64,000 nt of DNA, taken from Sphingobacterium sp. ML3W (GTDB lineage: Bacteria > Bacteroidota > Bacteroidia > Sphingobacteriales > Sphingobacteriaceae). The stretch spans positions 4,650,001 through 4,714,000 of the forward strand of contig NZ_CP107036.1 of assembly GCF_029542085.1 (NCBI RefSeq), in the 5' to 3' direction. The notes under the pieces are model-generated. The model ran no database searches, had not been told where the DNA came from, and worked only from the letters and a program-made list of their open reading frames with translations. The translations under genes were made by a program, and so were the position numbers. This document shows positions 16,997-25,958 of this stretch, piece after piece; within the stretch, counting starts at the first letter, position 1; each line of letters begins with the position of its first letter.

Positions 16997-18717
16997 TTCT
17001 TCACTTCATTGATTGCTTCATAAATGGCATCCTGAATCCGGCTACGGATATTGAGATCCAACAATTTAGTGCTGACCTGCGGGTGCACACGATTGGATAG
17101 GAAGATATAAATCAATTGGTTTTGAGGATCCACCCAGATACATGTGCCTGTGTATCCGGTATGCCCAAAAACAGTACTATTGGCCAATTTAGAGGGATAC
17201 TCATTTTTCGGGTTTGGATCCCAGCGGTCGAAACCCAATCCTCTTCGGCTTGTCGCAGACTGCTTAGACGTAAAAAGATCTATTGTTTCAGACTTAAAAT
17301 ACCGCTCACCGCCGTATTCTCCACGGTTGAGCAAAAGCTGTCCATATATCGCGAGGTCATTGGCTGTAGCAAATAAGCCGGCATGCCCAGCGATACCACC
17401 AGCCATAGCTGCCCCCTGATCGTGCACATATCCTTCCAACAATGTCTTACGAAACGAAGTATCCTGCTCCGTAGGTACAATCTGTTCCTTCGCAAATCGT
17501 TCCCTCGGAAGATATCCGGCATGTGTCATCCCTAATGGTCGATAGAAATTCTCCTGAACATAATCCTGCAATGGTTCGGCCGTCTGATGTTCGGCAACTT
17601 CCTTCATCACATACATGCTAATATCACTATACACATAGTTTCCTGTTGGCTTAACAGGTGATTTTAACATTTCGGGCCACATCAGATCGCGGTAATAATG
17701 ATTGAGAATATAACTATTGTCAGCCATCTTGACTTGATGTTGTTGGTCTGGTACGGCGACAACATCACCTGCTTTCAAATATTTATAAAAAGGGATAAAT
17801 GGCGTAAACCCTGCTTCATGTAACATCACGGAACGCAATTTGATATCCTTTTTATTTGTATACTTTGCCTGCAAGAGGTAATGCCCCATCGTACTATCGA
17901 GATTAATGATATTGCGCTCAGTCAATCGCATAATAACAGGAGTTGTGCCCGCAATTTTACTGACTGAGGCCAGATCAAAAATATCACCTGTTTTTGTTGG
18001 GATGTCTTTTGTATAGGTATGATAACCATAAGGTTTCTCCAATAGCACCTGCCCATCTTTGATAATCATCACAACTGCTCCGGGGGTCGCCTGCTTTTCA
18101 ATGGCCTCTTGTGCAATGGCATCAATTTTTTTGGTCAATTTACCCAAATTCAGATTGGAGTTTTCACCTAAACTGTATTGCAGTCTCGATTGGGCCGTCT
18201 TAATATTTCCTGCAGTAATCGCGGCACCACCAAAAATAGACATCGCAGCATTGCGTTGACCAAGTTCGGTAAAGGGTGCCAACAACTCGATCAAATCAGA
18301 CTGTGGATGTTCGGACAATGATTTTTTGTTGCGTTCCTGTTCAAAGAAATGACAAAGAACAACCTTTTTATTGTTCAGCACTGCCTGCTTTAACTGTGAC
18401 AAGCAGTCAGCATCCAAATCATCTTCCTTACCCGCAACAATAATCGTATTATAATATTTGATATCTTCATCAAATTTACTGAAATCAAATAGCGTTATGC
18501 CTGCATAACGTGCCAATTGGTTTGTAAACGCGGCATATTTTTCAGCATTAGGCACAACGACGGCAATACGTAACTGCGCCAGATTGCCCAGAGGGAGTAG
18601 CTGATCAACATTATTGTAAAGTATGGTTTCATTCTTTATGGTCGACTTATACTGAGCGAACAAGGGGCCAATACAGAACAAACCTGCAAATAACACCCCA
18701 AAAAATCCTTTTTTCAT
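16993..18717 (-). CDS. beta-lactamase-fold serine hydrolase with an N-terminal GH3-C-like domain
   Basis: A 574-residue protein with a signal peptide (to about LFAQ, residue 22). Residues ~190-570 are a class C beta-lactamase/D-aminopeptidase fold: SVSK (S251 nucleophile, K254), YSD (Y363) and HTG (519-521). Residues ~25-180 look like the C-terminal alpha/beta domain of a GH3 glycosidase (ETILYNNVDQLLPL and IAVVVP). In other Bacteroidota a full GH3 enzyme is fused to this hydrolase, but here the catalytic GH3 barrel is absent. Role inferred: esterase, peptidase or carboxypeptidase on wall fragments together with the coupled dipeptidase. It need not confer beta-lactam resistance. Confidence 0.87.
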   Translation of the reverse strand: MKKGFFGVLFAGLFCIGPLFAQYKSTIKNETILYNNVDQLLPLGNLAQLRIAVVVPNAEKYAAFTNQLARYAGITLFDFSKFDEDIKYYNTIIVAGKEDDLDADCLSQLKQAVLNNKKVVLCHFFEQERNKKSLSEHPQSDLIELLAPFTELGQRNAAMSIFGGAAITAGNIKTAQSRLQYSLGENSNLNLGKLTKKIDAIAQEAIEKQATPGAVVMIIKDGQVLLEKPYGYHTYTKDIPTKTGDIFDLASVSKIAGTTPVIMRLTERNIINLDSTMGHYLLQAKYTNKKDIKLRSVMLHEAGFTPFIPFYKYLKAGDVVAVPDQQHQVKMADNSYILNHYYRDLMWPEMLKSPVKPTGNYVYSDISMYVMKEVAEHQTAEPLQDYVQENFYRPLGMTHAGYLPRERFAKEQIVPTEQDTSFRKTLLEGYVHDQGAAMAGGIAGHAGLFATANDLAIYGQLLLNRGEYGGERYFKSETIDLFTSKQSATSRRGLGFDRWDPNPKNEYPSKLANSTVFGHTGYTGTCIWVDPQNQLIYIFLSNRVHPQVSTKLLDLNIRSRIQDAIYEAINEVKK

Positions 18718-18876
18718 TCTGATTTTATCGTTTTTTAGGTTCTATCAAATAAAAATACGAATAAAATAAAAAAGCAAAGTCCTTTCCCTTAAAAAAATCA
18801 ATTTTGTTACGCCTTTTTTTTACAGCTTCAGCAGATGGATTTTTGGCATGAGCAAGTATAAATCTTTTTTTTTCTG

Positions 18877-18884
18877 TAAGTTTG
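18877..18884 (+). promoter_or_regulatory. -7 box of xseA ending 4 nt before the ATG
   Basis: TAAGTTTG matches TAnnTTTG and is followed by ATTA and then the ATG. The transcription start would fall on or next to the start codon, predicting a leaderless or near-leaderless mRNA. Confidence 0.6.
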
Positions 18885-18888
18885 ATTA

Positions 18889-20172
18889 ATGCCGGAATTG
18901 ATTCAAGATAAAACAATATTTTCCCTTTTGGAGGTAAGCAAAAGTATCCAAAAAACGCTTGCTGAGCGTTACAAGAGCTTATATTGGATCAAGGCGGAGA
19001 TGAATAAGCTCAACCATTATACGCATTCCGGACATTGTTACCCTGAGCTTGTTGAAAAGCAAGACGGTAAAATTGTAGCTGAGATCAGATCAACTTTGTG
19101 GAAAGCAGACTTCACCCGAATCAACAACAATTTTCTGAAAATTGCGCAAGAACCCCTACGGGAAGGCATTACGATGTTATTTCAGGCAAGTATTTCCTAT
19201 GATCCGATGTATGGTTTGAGCTTAAGGATTGTCGATATTGATCCAACTTTTACGTTGGGGGAGCTGGAGAAAGAAAAACTGGATAGCATTAGAAAGCTCA
19301 AAGAAGAAGGCATTTACGAGGCTAATAAATCAGTCCCGTTCCCAATGCTTCCAAAAAGACTAGCCATTGTTTCGGTGGAGACGAGCAAAGGCCTTTCCGA
19401 TTTTTACAAGATTATCAATCAAAATCCTTGGGGTTATCGGTTGGAATGCACCTTATTTCCGGCGCTCTTACAGGGTGATAAATCTATCCCCTCAATCATC
19501 AATCAACTCGCGGTGATCGCCGATAAAATAGCTGAATTTGACGTGGTCGCCATTATTCGTGGTGGTGGTGGTGAGGTTGGGCTATCAAGCTACAATAATT
19601 ATCTGTTGGCAAGGGCTATAGCAATCTTCCCTATTCCTGTATTGACCGGAATTGGCCATTCTACCAACTATACCGTGAGTGAAATGGTGGCCTACAAAAA
19701 TGCAATCACACCAAGTGAGCTGGCTGACTTCCTCATTCAAAAGTTTCATAATTTTTCTGTTCCTATTGACAAAGCAACTGAAAGCATCCAACACCAGATC
19801 ACTACTCGTTTTAAGGAAGAAAGGAATACTTTGTCTCAAATGGCAACGCATATCCAATGGGTTGGGAAAAGAGAACTTCAGACTGCGCGCGCCAATATTC
19901 AACAGATTCAACACGAACTGGCTGCGTTGATCAAACTACGCTTTTATGAACATAAAACAGCGTTGGCGCACACCGAACGGATTATCCAGCTTTCTGATCC
20001 GCGACGACTGCTTAAACAGGGGTTTTCCATCACAAAAGTCAACGGCAAGTTACTTCAATCTGTTGATCAGCTATCTCCGGGTGATCTGATCCAAACGATG
20101 GTGGAAGATGGCGAAATTACAAGTACTGTAACGGATAAGAAATCGCTTAGCGACGGATTCGAAGACAGCTAA
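18889..20172 (+). CDS. xseA: exodeoxyribonuclease VII large subunit
   Basis: A 427-residue protein with an N-terminal OB-fold DNA-binding domain (ISLLEVSKSIQKTL-like region, WIKAEMNKL, HCYPELVEK), the XseA catalytic core with KRLAIVSVETSKGLSDF, AIIRGGGGEVGLSSYNN and TGIGHSTNYT, and a long C-terminal coiled coil. ExoVII degrades single-stranded DNA into oligonucleotides. The small subunit gene xseB follows after 42 bp. Length is typical. Confidence 0.96.
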   Translation: MPELIQDKTIFSLLEVSKSIQKTLAERYKSLYWIKAEMNKLNHYTHSGHCYPELVEKQDGKIVAEIRSTLWKADFTRINNNFLKIAQEPLREGITMLFQASISYDPMYGLSLRIVDIDPTFTLGELEKEKLDSIRKLKEEGIYEANKSVPFPMLPKRLAIVSVETSKGLSDFYKIINQNPWGYRLECTLFPALLQGDKSIPSIINQLAVIADKIAEFDVVAIIRGGGGEVGLSSYNNYLLARAIAIFPIPVLTGIGHSTNYTVSEMVAYKNAITPSELADFLIQKFHNFSVPIDKATESIQHQITTRFKEERNTLSQMATHIQWVGKRELQTARANIQQIQHELAALIKLRFYEHKTALAHTERIIQLSDPRRLLKQGFSITKVNGKLLQSVDQLSPGDLIQTMVEDGEITSTVTDKKSLSDGFEDS

Positions 20173-20214
20173 CGGAATTATTTGAAACTGAAAAATTTAA
20201 AGAGATAGCATACA

Positions 20215-20442
20215 ATGGAACAAAAATATACATATACCGATGCCTTCAATGAATTACAAACGATTGTAAAAGAAATTGAGAATGGAACAACAAATATTGA
20301 TGAACTTGCTGAGAAAATCAAACGTGCATCTGATCTAATTGAGGTATGTCGGGCAAAATTGACCGCAACCGAAGACGAGGTGAATCAGTTGTTGCAAAAG
20401 ATTTCCCCGGTACAGGATTCAGATCCCGGTTCCCCATCCTAA
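20215..20442 (+). CDS. xseB: exodeoxyribonuclease VII small subunit
   Basis: A 75-residue, helix-rich protein with the XseB pattern: YTDAFNELQTIVKEIENG, IDELAEKIKRASDLIEVCRAKL. XseB wraps around the XseA coiled coil in the nuclease complex. It lies directly after xseA. Its last 4 bp overlap the end of the convergent mgtC-like gene, so no terminator separates the two converging units. Confidence 0.94.
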   Translation: MEQKYTYTDAFNELQTIVKEIENGTTNIDELAEKIKRASDLIEVCRAKLTATEDEVNQLLQKISPVQDSDPGSPS

Positions 20443-21083
20443 TATTGATATGCAACAATTTGTTTATCCCTTCGCAAAACTTTAACGAGCTCTTTATGTT
20501 GATTTATGTTGCCTGTCAATCGCCAGGTGGTATTCAGACTTTCCTTATTATACCGTTGATTTACAACCGTTGCTTTAAACCCCATCTGTCTGATCAACTG
20601 CTCTGTATGTTCAAAATCTGCTTCAGATAACGTCTGGAGTTCATAGTCTTTAATTTTATGGTAATTATCAATATAAGTCTGTAAATAGGTCAACAGCCCC
20701 AAAATTACTAAAACCAATCCTACACCGATAAAGGCTAAAAAAATATACCCCGCGCCGACACACATTCCCAGAGATGCGGTTGCCCATATCGTTGTTGCTG
20801 TTGTAATGCCACTAACTTTATTATCTTCTTTAAAGATTACTCCAGCCCCTAAAAAACCAATTCCTGTAATAATATTAGCTGCTAGTCGATCTGGATTTCC
20901 GACACCTATCTTCAACGAAATAATAGTAAAAAGGCAGGAGCCAAAACTCACCAGTATAAAGGTCCGTAATCCTGCAGATTTATTACGGTATTCGCGTTCG
21001 ACGCCAATCAATAGCCCGATCAGCACTGAAAACATAATCAGTAAGACATCCCTGCCCTCAAAAGCATGTAATAAATTGTCCAT
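20439..21083 (-). CDS. MgtC/SapB-family membrane protein
   Basis: A 214-residue protein. Residues ~12-135 contain four to five membrane helices with the MgtC signature LIGLLIGVEREYRNKSAGLRT, and GIGFLGAGVIFKE. The remaining ~75 residues form a soluble ACT-like domain (YELQTLSEADFEHTEQL). Members are linked to Mg2+ limitation, phosphate control and virulence in other bacteria. The exact role here is not visible. It overlaps the 3' end of xseB tail to tail by 4 bp. Confidence 0.9.
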   Translation of the reverse strand: MDNLLHAFEGRDVLLIMFSVLIGLLIGVEREYRNKSAGLRTFILVSFGSCLFTIISLKIGVGNPDRLAANIITGIGFLGAGVIFKEDNKVSGITTATTIWATASLGMCVGAGYIFLAFIGVGLVLVILGLLTYLQTYIDNYHKIKDYELQTLSEADFEHTEQLIRQMGFKATVVNQRYNKESLNTTWRLTGNINQHKELVKVLRRDKQIVAYQY

Positions 21084-21114
21084 GGGCTTTACTTCTATTC
21101 CTACTCCAATTTAC

Positions 21115-21154
21115 AAAAAATAAGGAGTACCTTTTACAGAACTCCTTATTTTTA
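21115..21154 (-). terminator. terminator of the pirin gene
   Basis: AAAATAAGGAGT pairs with ACTCCTTATTTT across a 12-nt loop. T-rich ends lie on both strands. On the minus strand it lies downstream of the pirin stop codon and upstream of mgtC. Confidence 0.82.
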
Positions 21155-21271
21155 TATTAGTTATTTAGATTTCTTTTTTCAACTGTTTCGTCGTCTTCCT
21201 GGTCTAGTCGAACAATGCAACTAGCATAAAATCAAGTATTACCCAATCATGAAAGGAGCAGACTCCCAGGA

Positions 21272-21985
21272 CTAAAACATTGGGACTTCAATAAGTAACA
21301 GCTTTGCATTGTACTCAGCCTTAATCTCAATGCTATCCAACTCGAAGATGCCAATGGCATCCCTTCGCGATAATATTTCGTCTGCTACCTGCACCTTGCC
21401 CTCTAGCACAAAAAGATAAATTCCGTTTCTTTCAGAATGAACATTGTACGGGATTGTATTCCCTTCATCCAAGTCCACAATATTGAAATATGCATCTTGA
21501 TGAATATGAACCGCATCTGGATCCGAAACATCAGGGGACACAATGGTTACAAATTTATTATGACGGTCCAAATGAAGGTAAGACTTCTGGTCATAACCAG
21601 GAGTAAGATTCATTTCATGGGGTATTATCCAGATCTGAAGAAACTTAACAAGCTCCTTCTGGTCCCCATTAAACTCCGAATGCTTTACTCCCTTTCCTGC
21701 AGACATAATTTGTACATCTCCAGTTTCAATGTTTCGGACATTGCCTATACTGTCCTGATGGGAAAGTACTCCTTCCAGAGGTATGCTCACAATCTCCATA
21801 TTGTCATGAGAATGGCGACCAAAGCCCTGCCCCCCTTCAACCTGATCATCGTTTAATACGCGTAGCGCTCCAAAATTTACTTTTTCTGGGTCAAAATATT
21901 GCCCAAAGCTAAACGAATGGGCACTTTTCAACCAACCAAAATCAACATGGCCACGATCGTTTTCTCGGTGTATGATCTTTTGCAT
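21272..21985 (-). CDS. pirin-family bicupin protein
   Basis: A 237-residue protein very like E. coli YhhW. The N-terminal cupin carries the metal ligands in GFGRHSHDNMEIVS (two His and the Glu) and a further His in GKGVKHSEFN. The C-terminal half is a second, degenerate cupin. YhhW-type pirins cleave quercetin with a metal cofactor in vitro, and their natural substrate is unclear. It is a single cytoplasmic gene ended by its own terminator. Confidence 0.93.
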   Translation of the reverse strand: MQKIIHRENDRGHVDFGWLKSAHSFSFGQYFDPEKVNFGALRVLNDDQVEGGQGFGRHSHDNMEIVSIPLEGVLSHQDSIGNVRNIETGDVQIMSAGKGVKHSEFNGDQKELVKFLQIWIIPHEMNLTPGYDQKSYLHLDRHNKFVTIVSPDVSDPDAVHIHQDAYFNIVDLDEGNTIPYNVHSERNGIYLFVLEGKVQVADEILSRRDAIGIFELDSIEIKAEYNAKLLLIEVPMF

Positions 21986-22082
21986 CTGTTCCTTCCTGTT
22001 ATATAAACAACTATTAATCAGAGGACAAAACTCATACCAACAAGCATTTCCCTAAAAAATCTGCCAATTTGACAAAGCCACG

Positions 22083-22829
22083 CTAGAGTGCTTTGAGTTT
22101 TCCGGGAGCAACCGCTTGAATCAGTGCTCGGGCGAGAATACGATTGGGATCAATTACAACCATTCCGTTGTGATCTTTTTCAGGAATAGCCAATGGCAAT
22201 TCGGCACATCCCAAAATAATCACCTGAGCACCTTGTTTTTTCAAGTCATCCATAGCCATTAATAGGTCTTCTCTTGCCTTATTGGCTATAGGTGCTGGCT
22301 GTGCCTTAATACCATAATCTTTATCGTAGATAGCATTGTTTACCTTTTCTTTCTGTGCACCTTCAGGCTCCACAATAGGAAAACCCTTTTTCATAAAAGC
22401 TTCCCGATATTGGCTATAAGCCTGTTCACCTGCTGTCGATAGCACTCCTATTGTACTTTCTGGATAATTTTCATGAACAAAGCGTACTGTCTCATGAACA
22501 ATATGAAGTAACTTCAGTTCATTCCCTAAACGGGCCATCTCATCCTGGATAACTGAAAAAATCGGTTCTGCATGCGCTGTATTCGACGGAATTGCCGCAA
22601 TCGTTGCGCCAGCCTGCTCCAGTTGTTTTAAAATCATCGCTATTGCCTTTCCTGGATTCTCCTTCGATGTATCCAATAAATATGCGGAACGATCTGGAAT
22701 CAAATTAGGGCAGGAAAACAACAACAGTGGCAAGTGTTCCTGATCGGAACTTGCCACTGTTTCATCTATAATTTTCTTGGCTATATCCAAGCCTGCATAA
22801 GGACCTAGGCCACCTACTATACCAATCAT
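22083..22829 (-). CDS. aspartate/glutamate racemase-family protein
   Basis: A 248-residue cytoplasmic protein with the family opening MIGIVGGLGPYAG, the first active-site loop AIPSNTAHAEP and the second ILGCAELPLAI. Racemases of this fold use two thiols in mirror positions. Here the second Cys is present (C208) but the first position is Ser82. Enzymes with a single Cys exist in the family (Thr/Cys in an E. coli L-selective enzyme), so this may be a one-directional racemase or an isomerase of another acid. It starts 60 bp after the DUF lipoprotein of the uptake operon on the same strand and could be co-transcribed. Confidence 0.87.
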   Translation of the reverse strand: MIGIVGGLGPYAGLDIAKKIIDETVASSDQEHLPLLLFSCPNLIPDRSAYLLDTSKENPGKAIAMILKQLEQAGATIAAIPSNTAHAEPIFSVIQDEMARLGNELKLLHIVHETVRFVHENYPESTIGVLSTAGEQAYSQYREAFMKKGFPIVEPEGAQKEKVNNAIYDKDYGIKAQPAPIANKAREDLLMAMDDLKKQGAQVIILGCAELPLAIPEKDHNGMVVIDPNRILARALIQAVAPGKLKAL

Positions 22830-22889
22830 AACTACTATCTTTTATACCTTATGATATAACCAATAGCTCGCCGAATGGTTTGATAAAGT

Positions 22890-23873
22890 TTACCATTCAA
22901 TGGCTTGATCCTCATCTGGAATCTGTGTATTGAGCTGACGCTCCAAAATCAATGAGCCAGAAACCTTGAATTTGATCGCCGTAGTAGAAACAAGCGTATA
23001 ATCGGTAAATTCGTAATCCACATTATTGATTGTGATATAACGATGCAATAAATAAGGACGGACGGCGTCCATCTGTTCTGAAACAGTATAACTTGCATCT
23101 TTTTTGACAACGAACTTCATATTTGGATTTACGGCACGAAAGCTTACCCCACCTTTGTCATTGAATGTTGCAAAAACTTGATAATTCTTCCGGTCCTTTC
23201 GCTCTTCATCTATATTACCCGCATAAAAGAAGATCGTATTCTCATCGACAACATAACTCTTTATTTGACTTTTTACGATCGGGGTTTCATTTTCATGTCC
23301 TTCCATAACAACCTTCAAGGCCGTCCCGCTATAGGTCCCGGAGTAATTGTTAAAAGGGTTGATACGTAATAGTGCTTTTTTATAATGCTTCCGGGGATTG
23401 ACCTTATATTTAGCCCCCGGATCATCCAAAATGGTCAAGGGAAGCACCCATTTTTCGGTCATATCAATACCTTTCAGGGTAAAATCAATGGCCATTAATC
23501 CGGTATTTTCTCCAGACTTGATATCCACCGCTGATGGAATCGTAAAAAAGTTAGTACTGAGCTGTTTGTAATAAAAATCCGTCCTCGTCTGGAATCGCTC
23601 GTAATTCAGGATACCCAATGTATCAGCATCCACCCCAACCTTGACCGAAAGATTATTATCGTTTGTTGTCGACCCGCTCACTTCCAACGGTTGCATGAAG
23701 GTGGTCTTTTGCCCATCCTTGTAACGAACATAGATATTCGCGACCCCCTCACTTTCCAAGGGAGCTTTAAAAGAAATGTAATGTTCGAACTGTTCCTCTT
23801 TCCATTCATCATTACAAGAGCCGCAGACAGCAAGTAAAGTGAGGAACAACAACTGTATATATGACTTGTTCAT
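22890..23873 (-). CDS. surface lipoprotein of the DUF4973/DUF4361 type in a SusC/SusD operon
   Basis: About 327 residues with a lipoprotein signal (VCGSC) followed by NDEWKEEQ, an acidic stretch like the signal for surface export in Bacteroidota. The N-terminal half is a beta-sandwich with FKAPLESEGVANIYVRY, and the C-terminal half contains the FNNYSGTYSG start of a DUF4361-like domain. Such proteins follow SusD and probably bind the same glycan at the surface. An alternative ATG lies 9 bp upstream (23882). The chosen start puts a Lys early in the signal peptide. Domain names are from recall and approximate. Confidence 0.78.
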   Translation of the reverse strand: MNKSYIQLLFLTLLAVCGSCNDEWKEEQFEHYISFKAPLESEGVANIYVRYKDGQKTTFMQPLEVSGSTTNDNNLSVKVGVDADTLGILNYERFQTRTDFYYKQLSTNFFTIPSAVDIKSGENTGLMAIDFTLKGIDMTEKWVLPLTILDDPGAKYKVNPRKHYKKALLRINPFNNYSGTYSGTALKVVMEGHENETPIVKSQIKSYVVDENTIFFYAGNIDEERKDRKNYQVFATFNDKGGVSFRAVNPNMKFVVKKDASYTVSEQMDAVRPYLLHRYITINNVDYEFTDYTLVSTTAIKFKVSGSLILERQLNTQIPDEDQAIEW

Positions 23874-23888
23874 AAAATGCATATTTGG

Positions 23889-25946
23889 TTAATCATTATA
23901 AGTCCATCCAGGATTTTGAGTCAGATTCTTATTGCGCTTAAGTTCGGTATGGCTAATCGGCCAAAACCACATTTTGTCAGCAAAGGTTGTCTTCAAGGTC
24001 CAGATCGCGACGGGCTGATAGAAAAGGTCACGTTCCTCTACGTTCATCAAAACGTTACAGCCATAGACCGGCAATGCTTCTTCCACTGGCGCATCCATCC
24101 AGCGACGTAGATCATAGTAGCGCTGTCCTTCCCCCATCAGCTCAATAAAGCGCTCCCGTTTCAATGTTTTGCGCAACTCATTTTTGTTACCATATATACT
24201 GACCGCATAGTCAGGCACTCCAGCACGGATACGAACTGGGTGGACACCCTTTTTAATTTCAGCAATGTCACGACTGATCGAGTAACTTGATCCGCGCCAA
24301 GACGGAACCGTATATGAGCCGCTTAACTCATTTAGCGCCTCAGCATACATCAGCAATATATCTGCATAACGGATGGCCGGCTCTGCCTTAGGAATAATAC
24401 GTGAGCCAACTCCGCCTTCGTAAGTATCACTGGGATGAACAAACTTCTTAACTCCGAAACCCGTACGCAGCCAATAGCCATTCGCTGAATTAAAGCCGTT
24501 CCCTTTTGGGTCAGCGCTATAATAGAAGATTTGTTTATTGCGGTTTTCCTCTTTTGTTTCATTAAGCAATGTCCAAAAACTTCCACTATAAGCCACCGAA
24601 GCATAGAATCTCGGTTCTCGGTTTGCATATTGCAACGACACTCCGGGACGCAATGGCCTGTATTTTTTGTTGTCATAATCCTCCTGAGACACAAAACCAC
24701 CGATACGATTTGAACCATTTCCACGGCCAATTTCCTTATCCTTACCCGGTACATCCGTGCCATCATTCATATAATAAGCATCCACCAGCTTCTGTGTTAG
24801 TCCGTGCGTATTCCATCCCGTTGCTGAACGCGGTAGTTGGTGGATGACCATTTGGTCGATACCCTCATTCGGTTGGTTGTTACCTCGGGTAAATATTAAC
24901 TCCGGATTACCCGAAGCAGTCAATGTCCCATTAAAGACCTCTGCATATGATTTGGCAGGATCAATATCCGCCCAACCTGCTGGCCAGCTTTTATCCGAAA
25001 AATTATGATCCTGAGGAGGCCTGACTGTTGCCTCATCACCCGTTTCCTGAAAAGGGGCCGTGTAAAGCCGATATACCCCCAGTTCGATGACATCACGCGC
25101 AGCAGCTGCAGCCTTTGCCCATTTCTCTTCTTTATAATCGGCAGACAACAGGCGTTTCATCTGCTTGTCTACCAACCGCGCCGCGTAACCTGAATTATTC
25201 CCATTGGCCAATGGACTTGCAGCATACAGGAGTACCTTAGCCCGCGCAGCCAATGCTGCCCCTACAGAAGGACGGCTAGAGCCATCCTGTCCACGTCTCA
25301 TCCCAAGGGCTTCCATTTCTTTCGCGGCCGTTAATAGTTCGTTGCTGATGAATTCAGCACACTCATCATAGGTATTTCGCGCAATGGCCAGTTCTTCGTA
25401 ACTATCCGTATAATCCAAGCCTTCATCGGGCAGTATCGGAATTGGTCCATATTTACGGAGCAATAACCAGTAGAGGTAAGCCCGCGCAAAACGCGCCTGA
25501 CCCCGATAATCAACGATTTCAGCCTCAGACATCTCGGTATTCATATAGATATTATGGATAAAGGTTGAAGCATTCCGAATCCCGCGATACGATTGAGTCC
25601 ATGTCCCCTGTTTATCAGTTTCGGTATACAAACCCATTTTAAACATATTATAGGACAGTTCATTTTTTGATGGATCGTAATCCTTGTCCCGATCACCATA
25701 ATACATATCATCTGCGAAACAGTGTGGTGTCAGGCCTTTACTGGCGACATCGGCATTTTCACCTTTAAACTCCTCAAATACATGAGCCAGCCATTTCTCC
25801 GAATACAGCTTGCTTTTAAATGTTTTTTCCAAGGTGATCCGATCTTTAAAATATTGGTCGGACTTTAAGTAATCCTTTTTACAGGATGAGATCAAATTTG
25901 TGCCCAAAGCGAGCATCAACGCAATATATAATGTCTTTCTTTGCAT
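23889..25946 (-). CDS. SusD/RagB-family outer membrane lipoprotein
   Basis: A 685-residue protein with lipobox LISSC (Cys22) and KKDYLKSDQYF after it. SusD features include QARFARAYLYWLLLRKYG in the TPR part and AIRYADILLMYAEALNEL and LKRERFIELMGEGQRYYDLRRW in the RagB domain. It is longer than the 597-residue SusD at the left edge, and the two are not close paralogues by eye. It lies 12 bp after its SusC gene. The substrate is unknown. Confidence 0.95.
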   Translation of the reverse strand: MQRKTLYIALMLALGTNLISSCKKDYLKSDQYFKDRITLEKTFKSKLYSEKWLAHVFEEFKGENADVASKGLTPHCFADDMYYGDRDKDYDPSKNELSYNMFKMGLYTETDKQGTWTQSYRGIRNASTFIHNIYMNTEMSEAEIVDYRGQARFARAYLYWLLLRKYGPIPILPDEGLDYTDSYEELAIARNTYDECAEFISNELLTAAKEMEALGMRRGQDGSSRPSVGAALAARAKVLLYAASPLANGNNSGYAARLVDKQMKRLLSADYKEEKWAKAAAAARDVIELGVYRLYTAPFQETGDEATVRPPQDHNFSDKSWPAGWADIDPAKSYAEVFNGTLTASGNPELIFTRGNNQPNEGIDQMVIHQLPRSATGWNTHGLTQKLVDAYYMNDGTDVPGKDKEIGRGNGSNRIGGFVSQEDYDNKKYRPLRPGVSLQYANREPRFYASVAYSGSFWTLLNETKEENRNKQIFYYSADPKGNGFNSANGYWLRTGFGVKKFVHPSDTYEGGVGSRIIPKAEPAIRYADILLMYAEALNELSGSYTVPSWRGSSYSISRDIAEIKKGVHPVRIRAGVPDYAVSIYGNKNELRKTLKRERFIELMGEGQRYYDLRRWMDAPVEEALPVYGCNVLMNVEERDLFYQPVAIWTLKTTFADKMWFWPISHTELKRNKNLTQNPGWTYND

Positions 25947-25958
25947 CTTTTTCTAATT

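Noticed and set aside
18725-18916. 63-codon minus-strand frame upstream of xseA
   Set aside because: Overlaps the xseA promoter box and start, is Lys/Phe-rich as expected for A/T tracts, and has no conserved motif.
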